DNA of 64,000 nucleotides from Diplonema papillatum (GCA_030068145.1 JAPJBO010000365.1:147443-211442); one strand, 5' to 3'. Positions 1-9,454 are shown, counted from the stretch's first letter. A program made the numbers and translations. Notes: a model not told the origin generated them from the letters alone.

Positions 1-3000
1 GGGGGTCGAGAAGTGGTCGTGCAGGTTGCCCGCTGCGAGAAGCAGCTCTAGCAGGTTTGAGGTGTTGATTTCATTTTATCTATTTTTCGGCAGTAGTACT
101 GCTGTACTGAAGGGAACATTTCCGGAACAACGGCTCGCGGCGGAGAGGCAACGAAAGCTACCAAGAGTGCGCATACCAGACCGTATTAATTCTAAAAACT
201 CTTCGGTCCAACCCAAAGCACGACTTTCACTGGATGAGTCATATATCCTATAGGATGGTCAGGGGGTAGGGGGGGTCTGTCTGAAATGCGCGAGACTCCC
301 TGAAACTTCGCGCACTGCCCCTTCCTACTAAGATTTCCCCCCCACGGATGATAGATTCTCCACACACACAAAACAGTCATCATCGTCCCCTACCATACAA
401 TCAGTTGATGTTCTGCTGATTGCTTCGTTTTTTTTGGTGTGCGCGGCTTGTCCGGAAATGTTCTGTTTCTTTTTATGTTCTATTCTTTGCCTTTTTTTCT
501 TCAGAAAACAAACAGGTTCAATCTGTTGCTTTGCCGCAGCTTCTCGTCGTGGGACTATGTTTCTATTTTTACTTGCTTTTTTTAAGCCCGGGCCGGAGAG
601 AAAAAAACAAAAAGAAAATCAAGAATAGTTGGATCGCATGACCGATGTTGTCTCTGATGTTGATTCCGACTTGCACGTGGCACTCAGCCATGTAGAGAAG
701 TTCGCTTGAGATTCCGGGATTTTAAGGTCTCCGGGTGACCGGTGTCCAATGGATTCTTCTGGAGCACGTGGGTAAAAAAGGGGGTCGGGCGGGTTGTTTC
801 TTTTGTGTACACTTCGTTACTACTCTTGGCTAGCCAAGTTCCGAACTATTTGTGAGGAAAGCTTTTTTTCACGCACATGCATGAGTTCTCGGGTCAGCTG
901 CAGCGTTGATCTTCGGGAAAAAGAGAGAGAAAGAACCCAGTTAAAGTACAGGTGATCATCTCTCAGGCTTTTTTCAATCAAACCACTCCAGCTTCTTTCT
1001 TTTGTGTGCAGACGCATTGTTCTCAACTTTCTTGGATAAGAAATCCCTACAGTTTTTGGCTCCAGCTTCTGGGTTGAACTCTACCACGTGTGGGCGTGCA
1101 CGTGGACATGCGCATTTTGATGTACAGCAGATGGCAACGGCAAAACAAAGAAGGCGGTCGCCGCTCTGGCAAAAGCGACAACAAGGCAAAACGAAAAAGA
1201 AGAAATACTTCGGGGCTGCCTTGTGCTCATTTCGACGGAGGCTGGGGGAGAAACGATACAACCGTCTTTTCCACGCTGTTTCTTTTTTGTTGAACGCTTA
1301 CGCCCGCCAGTAATCCCAGATTACCTGCGTTTCATGTGGGCTACAGCACACACTTTCATTGAGATTTTCGCTACCGGCAGCCTCCTCAGGTATTTCCTAC
1401 AAAGCAGGTGCTTGTACAAAAGAAGAATGAGGCCGGTGTGCTTTCACACAACGAGACTAGCAAGAGCCCAAGGCAAAACGAGAAAAAAGAAAAGAAGCAA
1501 GCGCCAATTCGACCGGTTTGCTCAACACCAACGACCGCGGACGGGGTCGTCGGTGTTGAGCAAAACTGGTCAAATTTCGTGGTCGCACCCAGCTTCGATC
1601 GCAAGAGTGCTTTTTTCCATCGTGAAATGTGATCCTCGTCGTCGTTGGGTCGGCTACCCTCCTCGTACCCTGCGTGATGCAAACCTGGTGATGCGAAACA
1701 AACGCTGAAAACCTTGTCTGCGAACGATGGGTGAAAATACGGTGCTTCAACGAGGTCGTTACCTCACTCCTACTAGGTATCAACCTGCGTATTTTTTGAC
1801 CGCTGGATTGCGGTTGTCAAAGACTGCAACCAGCCCATGACCGTGTGGCAGCAACGCGTTCACGGGTTTTACTGTGTGGGGAGCTCAGAGGGAATTTTTG
1901 GAGCTAGTTCTCAGATCTGGGGGGGGGCACCACCTCCCCCCGGAGGTTGGCTTCTCGCAGCTGGGTAGGGAAACACTGCACGCATCAATCATGGAAAAGA
2001 CTGAAAGGCAGCACTTTTTTTTTTTTCTTTTCAAGAGGAATGTAGGGGGGTGGGACGGAGAGTGGCGCATGAATGCGCCTCCACAACTTTGTAGGTTTTA
2101 AAGAACCGGTATTTTAGAGTCTCCGGTTGGCTGTTGGGGCTGGGAATCAAAAAATGGCAAGGGAAGAGATGGGGAGGATGTCGCTCGTCGGGGAGATTTC
2201 TCACAACGTCGCGAGACCGGATTTCTTTAGGTGCAAGTGCAATTGTAGCCCGGAGCAGTGTTGTACTTGGAGCCTGTGGTGTGCTTTCTTTTTTTGTATA
2301 AGCACCTGCTTTGTAGGAAATACTTGAGGAGGCCAGCTGCAAAAGATCGAAGGAGGTAGATGTGCTGTTGCCCACACGAAACACAGGTGAATCTGGGTTC
2401 AGTGGCGGGCGTAAGCGTTCAACAAAAAAGACCCACTTTGTAGTTGTATTGTTTCTCCCCCTCTAGCCTCCTTCGAAGGAAGCACAAGGCAGCCCCTCGA
2501 GTATTTCTGTTGTCTTCCCTTTTTTGCTCCGGGTTTTGGCACCGCCCTGAAAACACACTTTTGCCAAACTCTTAATGTGACTCCTTCGTCGGATTCTATC
2601 AGAATCCAAGCGGCCGGTTTTTTGAAGCCTCCGCTTGACCTGAGGCGGGAGAGGTTTCCTTTAGTTAGATCAGGGTCTGGGTTTTTTTTTTTTTTTTTTT
2701 TTTTTTTTCACTTCTTTTTTGCTCTGGGCAAGAAAATCTTGAAAAAGATCGCTGTCTAACCATGATACGTTCGTTGCGGCGTGAACCTTTTCTCGGACCT
2801 TTTTTTTTTTTTTTAATCAGGCAGATGCGCAGGTAGGCCGAGTTCTGGTGTTTTTTTTGACCCTGGGCCCGCTTTTGTTTCCCCCCATGTCGACGCCCTC
2901 AGCTCAGGTGCCTGGATACTCGTTCAATATCGCCACGACCCCGACGGAGGCCGGGGCCAGTGAACGATGAGGATGAGACGATACCTGAGCACCTCAACCG

Positions 3001-4437
3001 GCCAAATGCCAGTCCTCCAACCGCCTACAGCCCACACTTCCGAAATTGCCCTTCGCGGCTTCTGAGCCGGGCCGCCCTCATTCCACGACAACGCGGACAA
3101 ACAGAACGTCGAATCCATTCATATACACGGTGGAGTCCAGCCTCAGAAGCTGGAGTTAAAAAGCTGGAGTTATAAAGGCTGGACCTCACCGTGTAAGACG
3201 CCAGTCTTAGAAGATTGGATATTCGACCACCCGACCAATATCATACATGCTGAAGTCCAGCCTCAGAAGCTGGAGTGAAAGCTGGAGTTAAAATGCGGGT
3301 GGCACCCGCTTTTCGGGTGGATTTACACGCGTTTCGTGGTCGATCCGACCAATATCATACTAGGGTACAGGACTTCTCTCTCCCTCACACAACCCCTCCC
3401 TCCCCCCCACCTTTGCTTTCCGTGTACTGAAGCGTCACGATGGAAATGTGGCAAACACACGAAGATCATTGACAGTCGGGCTCGCTTGTGATTATCCTTT
3501 TCCGCAGCGGGCACTGAGACCGGAGCCAATCGCAGCACAAAGCGCACGACGAGGAAGAGAATTGTTTGTTTTCTGCTTTGCCGTTTTGCCCACTTTCAGC
3601 AGCACGTCTGCGTTCAAGGTCGCTACGGTGGGTGGACAGGTCTCGCCAGCACCCAAGAGCTGGATGCAGAGAGAGAAAGAGACGAGCGAAGGTACAGGAC
3701 AACCATCTCTCCGGGGAGCTCCGGTGTAAACTGATGGCCAGTGATAGACCTGTTGACCATAGACCGCAGTAGATCTGAAAGCTCGAGATAGACTATGAAT
3801 CACAAAGGCGATTTGAAGCAGCTTCGGGGATAGGGGCATTGGACTGGCTCAGACGCCCCCCCAGGTGCACCAAAGGTGCATAACGTAGGTTACTGAGTTA
3901 AGAATTGCGAAGAAATAGGACGCTACTTCGGAAGCAGGCCGTTTGTTTGTGCGTGCCGGTTGATTGTTTTCCCACTTGTATTTACCCTGTGTCATTTTTC
4001 AGGTAAGGAATACTGATCGACCACCAAAACACGCTGCCTACGTCTTTTTAGCCTGCACAATACATTGATGGGCAACCCCGCAAGATTGCTAGGACTAAAA
4101 AAAGGGACGATGACAACAGCATCGTACTTTGCCAGAATCCTTCTGCCCGAAACTTTCCCCCTCGCCAATTTTGGCATCTCGGCGTGTATTGATAAAAAGA
4201 AGAAGTTCGCTCAGGGCAAGAGCGCCTTCGGCTCTGGCGCATGTTCAGCGCAAACGCCAAGCCCGAGAGGATGCCTTGGTACTTTGGTCTAGAAAACCGG
4301 TGGCCATTCGACCCGTAGACCCTTGGCACTGCAGTGCACTGCCGGACACGTGAAGCTTGGTCGCAGGCTTTCCCGTGCACTTTTCGTACTCGCAAAAAGA
4401 AAAACGGTCGCTGCTCACCGGCCTGATCCGTCCTAGA
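1..4437. other. Gene-free repeat-rich stretch
   Basis: I recognise no protein-coding gene here: the open frames are short, overlap on both strands and run through homopolymers. The stretch holds an introner-like motif near 700-760, a weaker one near 2100-2140, an inverted repeat (described separately), T-tracts near 2681-2709 and 2800-2815, and two copies of a short palindromic motif containing CCTCAGAAGCTGGAGT near 3137 and 3255. That motif recurs near 42230, 46108 and, inverted, 46190. A segment near 107-130 (ACATTTCCGGAACAACGG) recurs near 16048-16070. Confidence 0.6.
1184..2520. repeat. Imperfect inverted repeat, arms about 1184-1425 and 2283-2520
   Basis: The right arm read on the minus strand matches the left arm read on the plus strand. 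Shared blocks are GGGGCTGCCTTGTGC, GGGAGAAAC(A/G)ATACAAC, TTTTTTGTTGAACGCTTACG with CCCGCCA after it, and TTTCCTACAAAGCAGG. The arms enclose about 850 bases of unrelated sequence. Part of the same unit is found next to the metallophosphatase gene (35550-35610 and related copies at 33870, 34490 and 34940), so this is a dispersed repeat present here in both orientations, not a transposon with its own transposase. Confidence 0.6.
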
Positions 4438-4648
4438 CATAGTGGTCAAACGATTCGCATTATCGCATATTATCGCATTTGGGATTCTGGCGCCAATTAT
4501 CGCGTTTTCATTCGCATTATCGCCCGATTAAAACCTGGGCAAATACAGTATCAGGGACTTTCGCATATTATCGCATGCCGATGATATGCGATAATCTTGT
4601 GCGACAATGCGATAACTATTATCGCATGCGAATCGTTTGACCACTATG
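4438..4648. mobile_element. MITE with terminal inverted repeats and CCTAGA target duplication
   Basis: The ends are perfect 22-base inverted repeats beginning CATAGTGGTCAAACGATTCG, at 4438-4459 and inverted at 4627-4648. They are flanked by identical CCTAGA hexamers at 4432-4437 and 4649-4654, the expected target site duplication. The 211-base interior is AT-rich and packed with direct and inverted ATTATCGCAT-type submotifs, so most of the element could fold on itself. There is no coding capacity. A 6-base duplication with short inverted ends indicates a non-autonomous DNA transposon; the superfamily is not determined. Confidence 0.85.
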
Positions 4649-4654
4649 CCTAGA

Positions 4655-4689
<35 letters not shown>
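4655..4689. repeat. Poly-C tract
   Basis: A run of roughly 30 cytosines directly follows the right target duplication of the MITE and lies about 55 bases before the outer end of the YR retrotransposon. Runs like this are prone to length errors in sequencing. Confidence 0.8.
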
Positions 4690-4691
<2 letters not shown>

Positions 4692-4742
4692 CCGCATCCA
4701 GCTGCAACTGACGTGGAAAAAGATAAAAGAAACAATCCAAAA

Positions 4743-4881
4743 TAATAAAATCCTCACTCCTATGCTTGTGTCTGTCACTCTCGTCCTCCGCTCCTGCTCT
4801 GCTTGCCGCGCGCAGTATAGTTGGAGCAAAAGGTGAAGCCAGAAAGCTGTTAATCTTGCTGCTGACCACATGAAGTGGTGC
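4743..4881 (-). repeat. Split direct repeat Y2 (outer 3' copy)
   Basis: 139 bases, identical by eye to 5025-5163. It begins TAATAAAATCCTCACTCC on the plus strand and forms the 3' terminus of the retrotransposon on its coding strand. The outer flank is A-rich. Confidence 0.9.
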
Positions 4882-4907
4882 CACGGGAACTCCGAAGAAA
4901 AATGAAG

Positions 4908-5024
4908 CAAGTGGGAAGGGAGGGAGGGGAAGCAAGCTACTTTGTTCCTCTGGACGGATTGGGAGCGGCAAACCTGTCGTTCGGATTATTATTAGTCTTC
5001 AAAGAAACAAGTTTCTTTTCCTAC
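4908..5024 (-). repeat. Split direct repeat X2 (inner copy)
   Basis: 117 bases matching 8656-8772 with an offset of 3748 and no visible mismatch. Near its terminus it carries a perfect 8-base stem, AAAGAAAC-AA-GTTTCTTT (5001-5018), seen equally in the outer copy at 8749-8766. A hairpin next to the recombining end could be a recognition feature; that role is inferred. Confidence 0.9.
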
Positions 5025-5163
5025 TAATAAAATCCTCACTCCTATGCTTGTGTCTGTCACTCTCGTCCTCCGCTCCTGCTCTGCTTGCCGCGCGCAGTAT
5101 AGTTGGAGCAAAAGGTGAAGCCAGAAAGCTGTTAATCTTGCTGCTGACCACATGAAGTGGTGC
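5025..5163 (-). repeat. Split direct repeat Y1 (inner copy)
   Basis: 139 bases matching 4743-4881, directly abutting repeat X2 at 5024/5025. It lies 128 bases beyond the RT stop codon. The Y1-X2 junction is the expected copy of the circle junction in elements of this class. Confidence 0.9.
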
Positions 5164-5291
5164 ATCCCTGCGCGTAGTCGCTTGTGTGAAGTCACTACAA
5201 ACAGTTCCCGGGCGTGAATAAAAAAGAAATTATGACGTGAGAAAGAAATATGATGCGAATAACAGTCTCGAGGACGGATGAGAGGTCCTCA

Positions 5292-6926
5292 CTACTTCGG
5301 AACCTGACGAGACAGCGCGTCGGCCAGCTGTTCTTTGGTGCTAACCAACCTCAGCTCGATGCTCGAACCCTGGAGACGTGCTGCTCTCTTGACTCTCCGT
5401 AGGATCCGGGCTGTCAGCGGGTCCTTGCAACGTCCCCTCTTGAAAGCGTAAACACATATCGAGTTGTCTACGAAAGCCCGAATGCTCACGGGGGAGCGGA
5501 CCCGGCGCAGCAGCTTCTCCACCCCTGTCAGAAGGGCCAGCGCCTCCAGACGATGGATCGGGTGCTTTGCCTCCAACGGTGTCCAGGCACCCCACGAAGA
5601 GAACAACCCGCGCGACAGGGCTCCCCAGCCAGTTGTCGACGCGTCAGTCCAAAGCTCGCACAGCCTATGTTGTTCGGCCTGCGGTATCCGTTTCCACCCG
5701 GCTATGGCACGTCGCAGTCTCCGCAGAGTTGACACGAGCGACGGCCACGGAGTGTACGGGGAGTCCCACAGGGCTGGTCGCTCATGCAGTAGCCTGCCGA
5801 CCCTGGACTGAAACAGGCTCAAGACAGGGAAGTCCCATCCATCCATTCCTAGAAAATACAAATAAAAATTGCACACGCCCAGAACCCGGTAGATGTCTCT
5901 GAAGGACGAGCCTCCTGAAACCGCGTCTATGGCCGGGCCGAGAGCGGTGGTGACGCTGCGCGGCGCGCGGATCCTATTGGACGGGAGGTCGACATCCAAA
6001 CCGAGCCACTGGACGCGCTCGGCCGGACCCTGTTGGACTGGCTTGGTCTCGAGTCCCACGTATTCCGCCGTACGGGTCCAGGCGTCCCAGAGCTCTGCCA
6101 TGCCAGACTTGTCACGGGCCGAAAGAAAAAAGTTGTCCACCCAGGGCGTCACTCTGCCCGAGGCGCAATTTGTCGTGACATAGCTGCTGACCATGTCCGA
6201 GAACGATGTGGCAACCGCCATCGATACGTTCCAACCCATAGGCATCACCTCCATCTGGAACTTGCCATGAGGCAGGCGCATGCCGAAACAAGGACGTATC
6301 CGTGGGTCCAGCTCGAACGCGTGGAAGAAGCTCAGGGCGTCTACTTCTAGCCCCACGTTAGCTGACCTTACTGTGTCCCAGATCTCCTCTCTCGACGGGA
6401 GCGACGTGGCGGGGATTTGCTCTCTGGGCAGGTGGCCGTTCAACGTTTCCGGCCAGCAAATAAGCCTCCCCTCGTCAGTCCGACCCTTCTTCGCGATGGT
6501 GAAGACCTTCATCTCGACGATCGGACTGGCGTGCGCCACCTTACGTGTGACGCTGGACATGGCGACGTCACGGGCGTGCCCAGGATGCAAGTCCGGCTTC
6601 CTGGTCAGAACACTCCGCCCCTTGAACGGACCAAAGAAACGGTAGAAGAAATCGTGGTCGCGAACCCACCTGGAGTCGTCCATCCATCTTCTGTGGCCGA
6701 TAACTCCCGCGATTCGGTCGCAACGGTCGTATCGCAGCCTGGAGGGCGCCTTCTGCGCTATCCTCGCCGTCGGGGGCGCGGGGTCGCGCAATCGCTTGAC
6801 GGCCTGGAACGTCGTAGGGTCCCACGAGAGCACGGCGTCGCTTAGAGAAAAATTTGCCGCGGCAAGTACATCGCGGACGGCCGGGGCAGGGTCATCCCGG
6901 CGGGTGAGGGTTGACCGCTCGTTCAC
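5292..6926 (-). CDS. Reverse transcriptase-RNase H of YR retrotransposon
   Basis: Counted from an in-frame GTG at 6926 the product is 544 residues. RT palm motif A is LEVDALSFFHAFELD (Asp196), and MPMGWNVSM (227-235) is the usual substrate-binding block. The motif C box reads WVDN at 262-265 in place of YxDD, so the second catalytic aspartate is asparagine. The RNase H domain follows, with all four acidic residues: Asp428 in LWTDAS, Glu461 in HRLEAL, Asp487 in FVDNS and Asp536 in LADALSR, the last motif being typical of DIRS/Ngaro-type elements. The first in-frame ATG is at 6683, inside conserved sequence. The upstream YR stop overlaps the proposed start as GTGA, so translation probably needs reinitiation or frameshifting. 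It would copy element RNA into DNA in the particle or nucleus. Family assignment is secure; catalytic competence is not. Confidence 0.88.
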   Translation of the reverse strand: MNERSTLTRRDDPAPAVRDVLAAANFSLSDAVLSWDPTTFQAVKRLRDPAPPTARIAQKAPSRLRYDRCDRIAGVIGHRRWMDDSRWVRDHDFFYRFFGPFKGRSVLTRKPDLHPGHARDVAMSSVTRKVAHASPIVEMKVFTIAKKGRTDEGRLICWPETLNGHLPREQIPATSLPSREEIWDTVRSANVGLEVDALSFFHAFELDPRIRPCFGMRLPHGKFQMEVMPMGWNVSMAVATSFSDMVSSYVTTNCASGRVTPWVDNFFLSARDKSGMAELWDAWTRTAEYVGLETKPVQQGPAERVQWLGLDVDLPSNRIRAPRSVTTALGPAIDAVSGGSSFRDIYRVLGVCNFYLYFLGMDGWDFPVLSLFQSRVGRLLHERPALWDSPYTPWPSLVSTLRRLRRAIAGWKRIPQAEQHRLCELWTDASTTGWGALSRGLFSSWGAWTPLEAKHPIHRLEALALLTGVEKLLRRVRSPVSIRAFVDNSICVYAFKRGRCKDPLTARILRRVKRAARLQGSSIELRLVSTKEQLADALSRQVPK

Positions 6927-7966
6927 GGTTCCCTCTCTTCGTCGCCTGTCCCCGCGTCTGCGAGAGCGCGGCTGGCTCGGATCTGCTGACGTCGGTGAGC
7001 AAGCGGGGCGTACCGGATGAGCCCCGTCAGGGTGGCGTGCAACGTCAGCGTCCGCACTGACTCGGCTGACGCGTGTTTTAAAGCGAACTGAGCCGCGCCC
7101 CGGCGGATGCTGTGTCCGCTGTACGTCTTGGGGAGGAGGCTCGCGAATCTCGCTGTCGTCCAATCGCCCCCCAGCGTATCGGTCGGGGCCAGCAACCGCA
7201 GGTGCCGCTCCACGAACTCGCGCCACGGGCCCGTCCTCACCGTCGTCACAACGCCGATGTTGCGCCAGTCTTTGCGCTGCCTCCAGCTCAGCTCCATCAG
7301 CTCCCCTTTCAATGTCACGTCCGATGCAGGGGTCCGCCGCACGTCTCCGATCCGGCTGCAGGTCAGCCACGCTATGGCGAATACCGCTGCGGCCTTCGGA
7401 GGTGCTCGCTGAACGACGTCCCACATGAGCCTCTTCGAGATCGGGCGAGCCTGGTCCCTCGGCTGTTCCACCTTCATCTTCGCCAGCCCCTTGAGGACCA
7501 TCCGGAGACGAGGGTCCTCCAAAGTGACCCCCTGGAGCTTCAGAGCGGCGGTGACGTTGCCCATCTCTGTCAGGATGGAGGAAGCCTTCAGCCCGTCGGC
7601 CTGCATCCATCCGATCCAACTCAGGACCTGGTCCGCCACGGTTGCGCCCAGGAGGTCCACTTTCCGCACGTACCGCCTCCACTTCGCGTGGGTGTAGGCG
7701 ATGTTCTGCCACGTGCTGTCGGCGTACGCGGCGTCGATGATGTCGAGCAGGGCCCGCTGGACCTTCGCACCCGGGATGTGTGCGATTTCCTTCAGCGGGC
7801 GTCCCCTGCGCGTCCGGCGGTCGTCCCGCGGCCCGCTCGCTTGGCCGCCGGCCCTCCGGGGGGGTTCTTCGAATGGGCAGTCACCAAGAAGGACGGCTGC
7901 CCTTGCTGCCTTTTCCTCCTGTGCCCTTTCCGCCTTTGCCGCCTTTTCCGTATCCACGCCGTACAT
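6923..7966 (-). CDS. Tyrosine recombinase (integrase) of retrotransposon
   Basis: From the ATG at 7966 the protein has 347 residues; the frame is open further upstream to 8065. The N-terminal half resembles the SAM-like core-binding region, with WRRYVRKVDLLG near 96-107. The catalytic half shows Arg205 in CSRIGD, His285-x-x-Arg288 in HSIRRG, His310 in LTLH and the nucleophile Tyr319 in IRYAP, the full R-HxxR-H-Y set of tyrosine recombinases. It should integrate a circular DNA intermediate without target duplication. It overlaps the end of gag by 86 bases in another frame, and its TGA overlaps the RT start. Its position before the RT is the unusual point, since DIRS, PAT and Ngaro carry YR last. 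Confidence 0.9.
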   Translation of the reverse strand: MYGVDTEKAAKAERAQEEKAARAAVLLGDCPFEEPPRRAGGQASGPRDDRRTRRGRPLKEIAHIPGAKVQRALLDIIDAAYADSTWQNIAYTHAKWRRYVRKVDLLGATVADQVLSWIGWMQADGLKASSILTEMGNVTAALKLQGVTLEDPRLRMVLKGLAKMKVEQPRDQARPISKRLMWDVVQRAPPKAAAVFAIAWLTCSRIGDVRRTPASDVTLKGELMELSWRQRKDWRNIGVVTTVRTGPWREFVERHLRLLAPTDTLGGDWTTARFASLLPKTYSGHSIRRGAAQFALKHASAESVRTLTLHATLTGLIRYAPLAHRRQQIRASRALADAGTGDEEREP

Positions 7967-8636
7967 ACGGCGGGGCGCCCTTACCCGAGCCGCGACTGGC
8001 CTGGGTCTTCTTCGTCTCCTTCCTCTGCCGGTCGACCTCCTTGTCGACGTCCTCGACCAACTCACGAATGTCGGACGGGTAGTCCGCCCACCGCGCCTTC
8101 TTTTCGACGGCCTGCACGGCGCGCTGGTCGAGCTTCCGCTTGATCAGCGCGCGGATCTCGTCGTCGATGACTTCCTGCACGAGGGCGTCCTCGATCTTGG
8201 GAGTTAGCTTGCGGATGCGGGCGAACCGCTCCTCCGCCTCCCGCTTCGCGGCCCGGGCCCGGAACGTCTCCGGTCCCCACTCGCGATGGGCCGTGTCGTA
8301 GAACAGCCACGGGTCTCGCAGCCAGTTGAACGAGCTGGCGGCCTCGGATGCGGTCGGCGGCGGCGGGGTCCTCCACACCGGCTTCCTGTTTGCGGGCAGG
8401 GCTGCTCGTGCCGGTGCTTCACCCTCCGCCTCGTCGGAGTCATCTTCGTCCTCGTCGCTGTCGCCATCATCGGCGTCTTCCGCGCGCGCCTCCTCCCCGT
8501 CTTTCTCTGCCAGAATCCTGGCCTGCAGCTCCCGCTTTCGCTGGATCCCGGCGACTACCACACCGAGTTCCGCGGCCAGCGCTTTCAGCTCGACCACGGT
8601 CAGTCCGGCCAAGTAAGCCTCGGTGACTTTCGGCAT
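7881..8636 (-). CDS. Gag-like protein with SAP-type motif and basic Gly-rich tail
   Basis: 251 residues, starting 20 bases inside the left repeat. Residues about 4-45 (LAGLTVVELKALAAELGV ... KRELQARIL) fit the SAP helix-extension-helix pattern for nucleic acid binding. An acidic Asp/Glu/Ser stretch follows near 50-72, then a helical region rich in charged residues. The tail (about 218-251) is a Gly-Lys-rich run (YGKGGKGGKG...) that could bind RNA. No zinc knuckle was found. Gag function is inferred from position and composition. The 3' end overlaps the recombinase frame, so the downstream frame needs internal initiation or frameshifting. Confidence 0.75.
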   Translation of the reverse strand: MPKVTEAYLAGLTVVELKALAAELGVVVAGIQRKRELQARILAEKDGEEARAEDADDGDSDEDEDDSDEAEGEAPARAALPANRKPVWRTPPPPTASEAASSFNWLRDPWLFYDTAHREWGPETFRARAAKREAEERFARIRKLTPKIEDALVQEVIDDEIRALIKRKLDQRAVQAVEKKARWADYPSDIRELVEDVDKEVDRQRKETKKTQASRGSGKGAPPYVRRGYGKGGKGGKGTGGKGSKGSRPSW

Positions 8637-8655
8637 CGTCGATGGGAAGTGCGAA

Positions 8656-8772
8656 CAAGTGGGAAGGGAGGGAGGGGAAGCAAGCTACTTTGTTCCTCTG
8701 GACGGATTGGGAGCGGCAAACCTGTCGTTCGGATTATTATTAGTCTTCAAAGAAACAAGTTTCTTTTCCTAC
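8656..8772 (-). repeat. Split direct repeat X1 (outer 5' copy)
   Basis: 117 bases matching 4908-5024. It forms the 5' terminus of the element on its coding strand. The outer flank is a run of 21 adenines (8773-8793). Confidence 0.9.
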
Positions 8773-9100
8773 AAAAAAAAAAAAAAAAAAAAAGAGAAAA
8801 AGAAAAAGAAGAAGAAGAAGAAGAAAAAAGGTAGTTTGAGTCTCCGAGCTCTTGATAGTAGCCCTTTTCCTTTTTTTTTTTTTTTTGCTTTTTTTTGTTC
8901 CGACTCCTCGAGTGTACGAGGCCGAACTCGAGAGGCCGTGACGGCTATTCACTACAGGACGTTCATGAAATCAAAACAAAAGAGAAGAAAAAAAACCAGG
9001 CAGAAGCAAGCGGCTCAGGCAGCTGCGCTCACAGAAGTGAGTGACTGCTGGGGTGGGGATAGGTAGGGAGGGGGGGGTTGAGGATGGGATTGGGGGGGGT
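8773..9100. other. A-rich and GAA-rich low-complexity stretch
   Basis: Contains (A)n, a short AAG/GAA microsatellite (about 8800-8826), T-tracts near 8869-8895, then G-rich sequence. No gene is seen. Confidence 0.6.
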
Positions 9101-9109
9101 GGGGGGGGA

Positions 9110-9290
9110 ATGTGAGTCTGGTTTGCCAGGCGGTTGTTCGCAGCTCGCCGCAGCCAGGACCACCCATGCTACGAGAGCACAGGCGGACGCGTCTCGGAGA
9201 ACGCCCCTTGCAACCGTGTCTGAGCAATCAGTTAAAAAAAACTCAGGGCGCCCGCCCTACTTGTGGCTGCGACTCGCTAGAACGACGGTG
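9110..9290 (+). repeat. Dispersed repeat R, partial copy
   Basis: Shares long blocks with 28646-28800, such as CCGTGTCTGAGCAATCAGTT and ATGCTACGAGAGCACAGGC (GTGCTACGAG... in the other copy), and more weakly with 44730-44850 and 62630-62750. No coding frame is conserved among copies, so it is probably non-autonomous. Confidence 0.7.
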
Positions 9291-9368
9291 GGAGGGGGGA
9301 TGCTTTTGGAATGGTTTGCGCCCCCGTCTGCTGAGCCTTCCGACCCAAGCCTTCCGTTCAGCAGTGAA

Positions 9369-9454
9369 CGTACTGATTTCAGCACGTAAATCATTTTAGT
9401 TTCTTCTTGTACACATGCCGAATCAGTACGTGTACACGTGCTGAAATCAGTGCG
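9369..9454. repeat. Hairpin-forming inverted repeat
   Basis: GTACTGATTTCAGCACGT (about 9369-9386) is nearly repeated in inverse as ACGTGCTGAAATCAGTGCGT (about 9436-9455), separated by about 50 bases. It could be a small MITE; no target duplication was identified. Confidence 0.5.

Larger units (their letters stand above)
4743..8772 (-). mobile_element. Tyrosine-recombinase retrotransposon with split direct repeats
   Basis: Read on the minus strand the element is: repeat X1 (8772-8656), Gag (8636-7881), YR (7966-6923), RT-RNase H (6926-5292), repeat Y1 (5163-5025), repeat X2 (5024-4908), a 26-base spacer, repeat Y2 (4881-4743). X copies are 117 bases, Y copies 139 bases, and Y1 and X2 abut exactly. 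This is the A1-ORFs-B1-A2-B2 arrangement known from PAT and Ngaro elements, in which the inner junction restores the ends of a circular intermediate. All three reading frames are open from start to stop, so the insertion is young. The gene order Gag-YR-RT differs from Ngaro and PAT (RT before YR) and matches that described for trypanosomatid VIPER. No target duplication is visible, as expected for YR integration. Confidence 0.92.

Noticed and set aside
6927-7712. Upstream extension of the RT frame
   Set aside because: It overlaps the recombinase domain in another frame and has Arg/Pro/Gly-rich composition typical of a shadow frame; the RT is taken to begin near 6926.
7112-8143. Plus-strand frame of 343 codons
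   Set aside because: Shadow of the GC-rich recombinase and gag genes on the minus strand; no family likeness.
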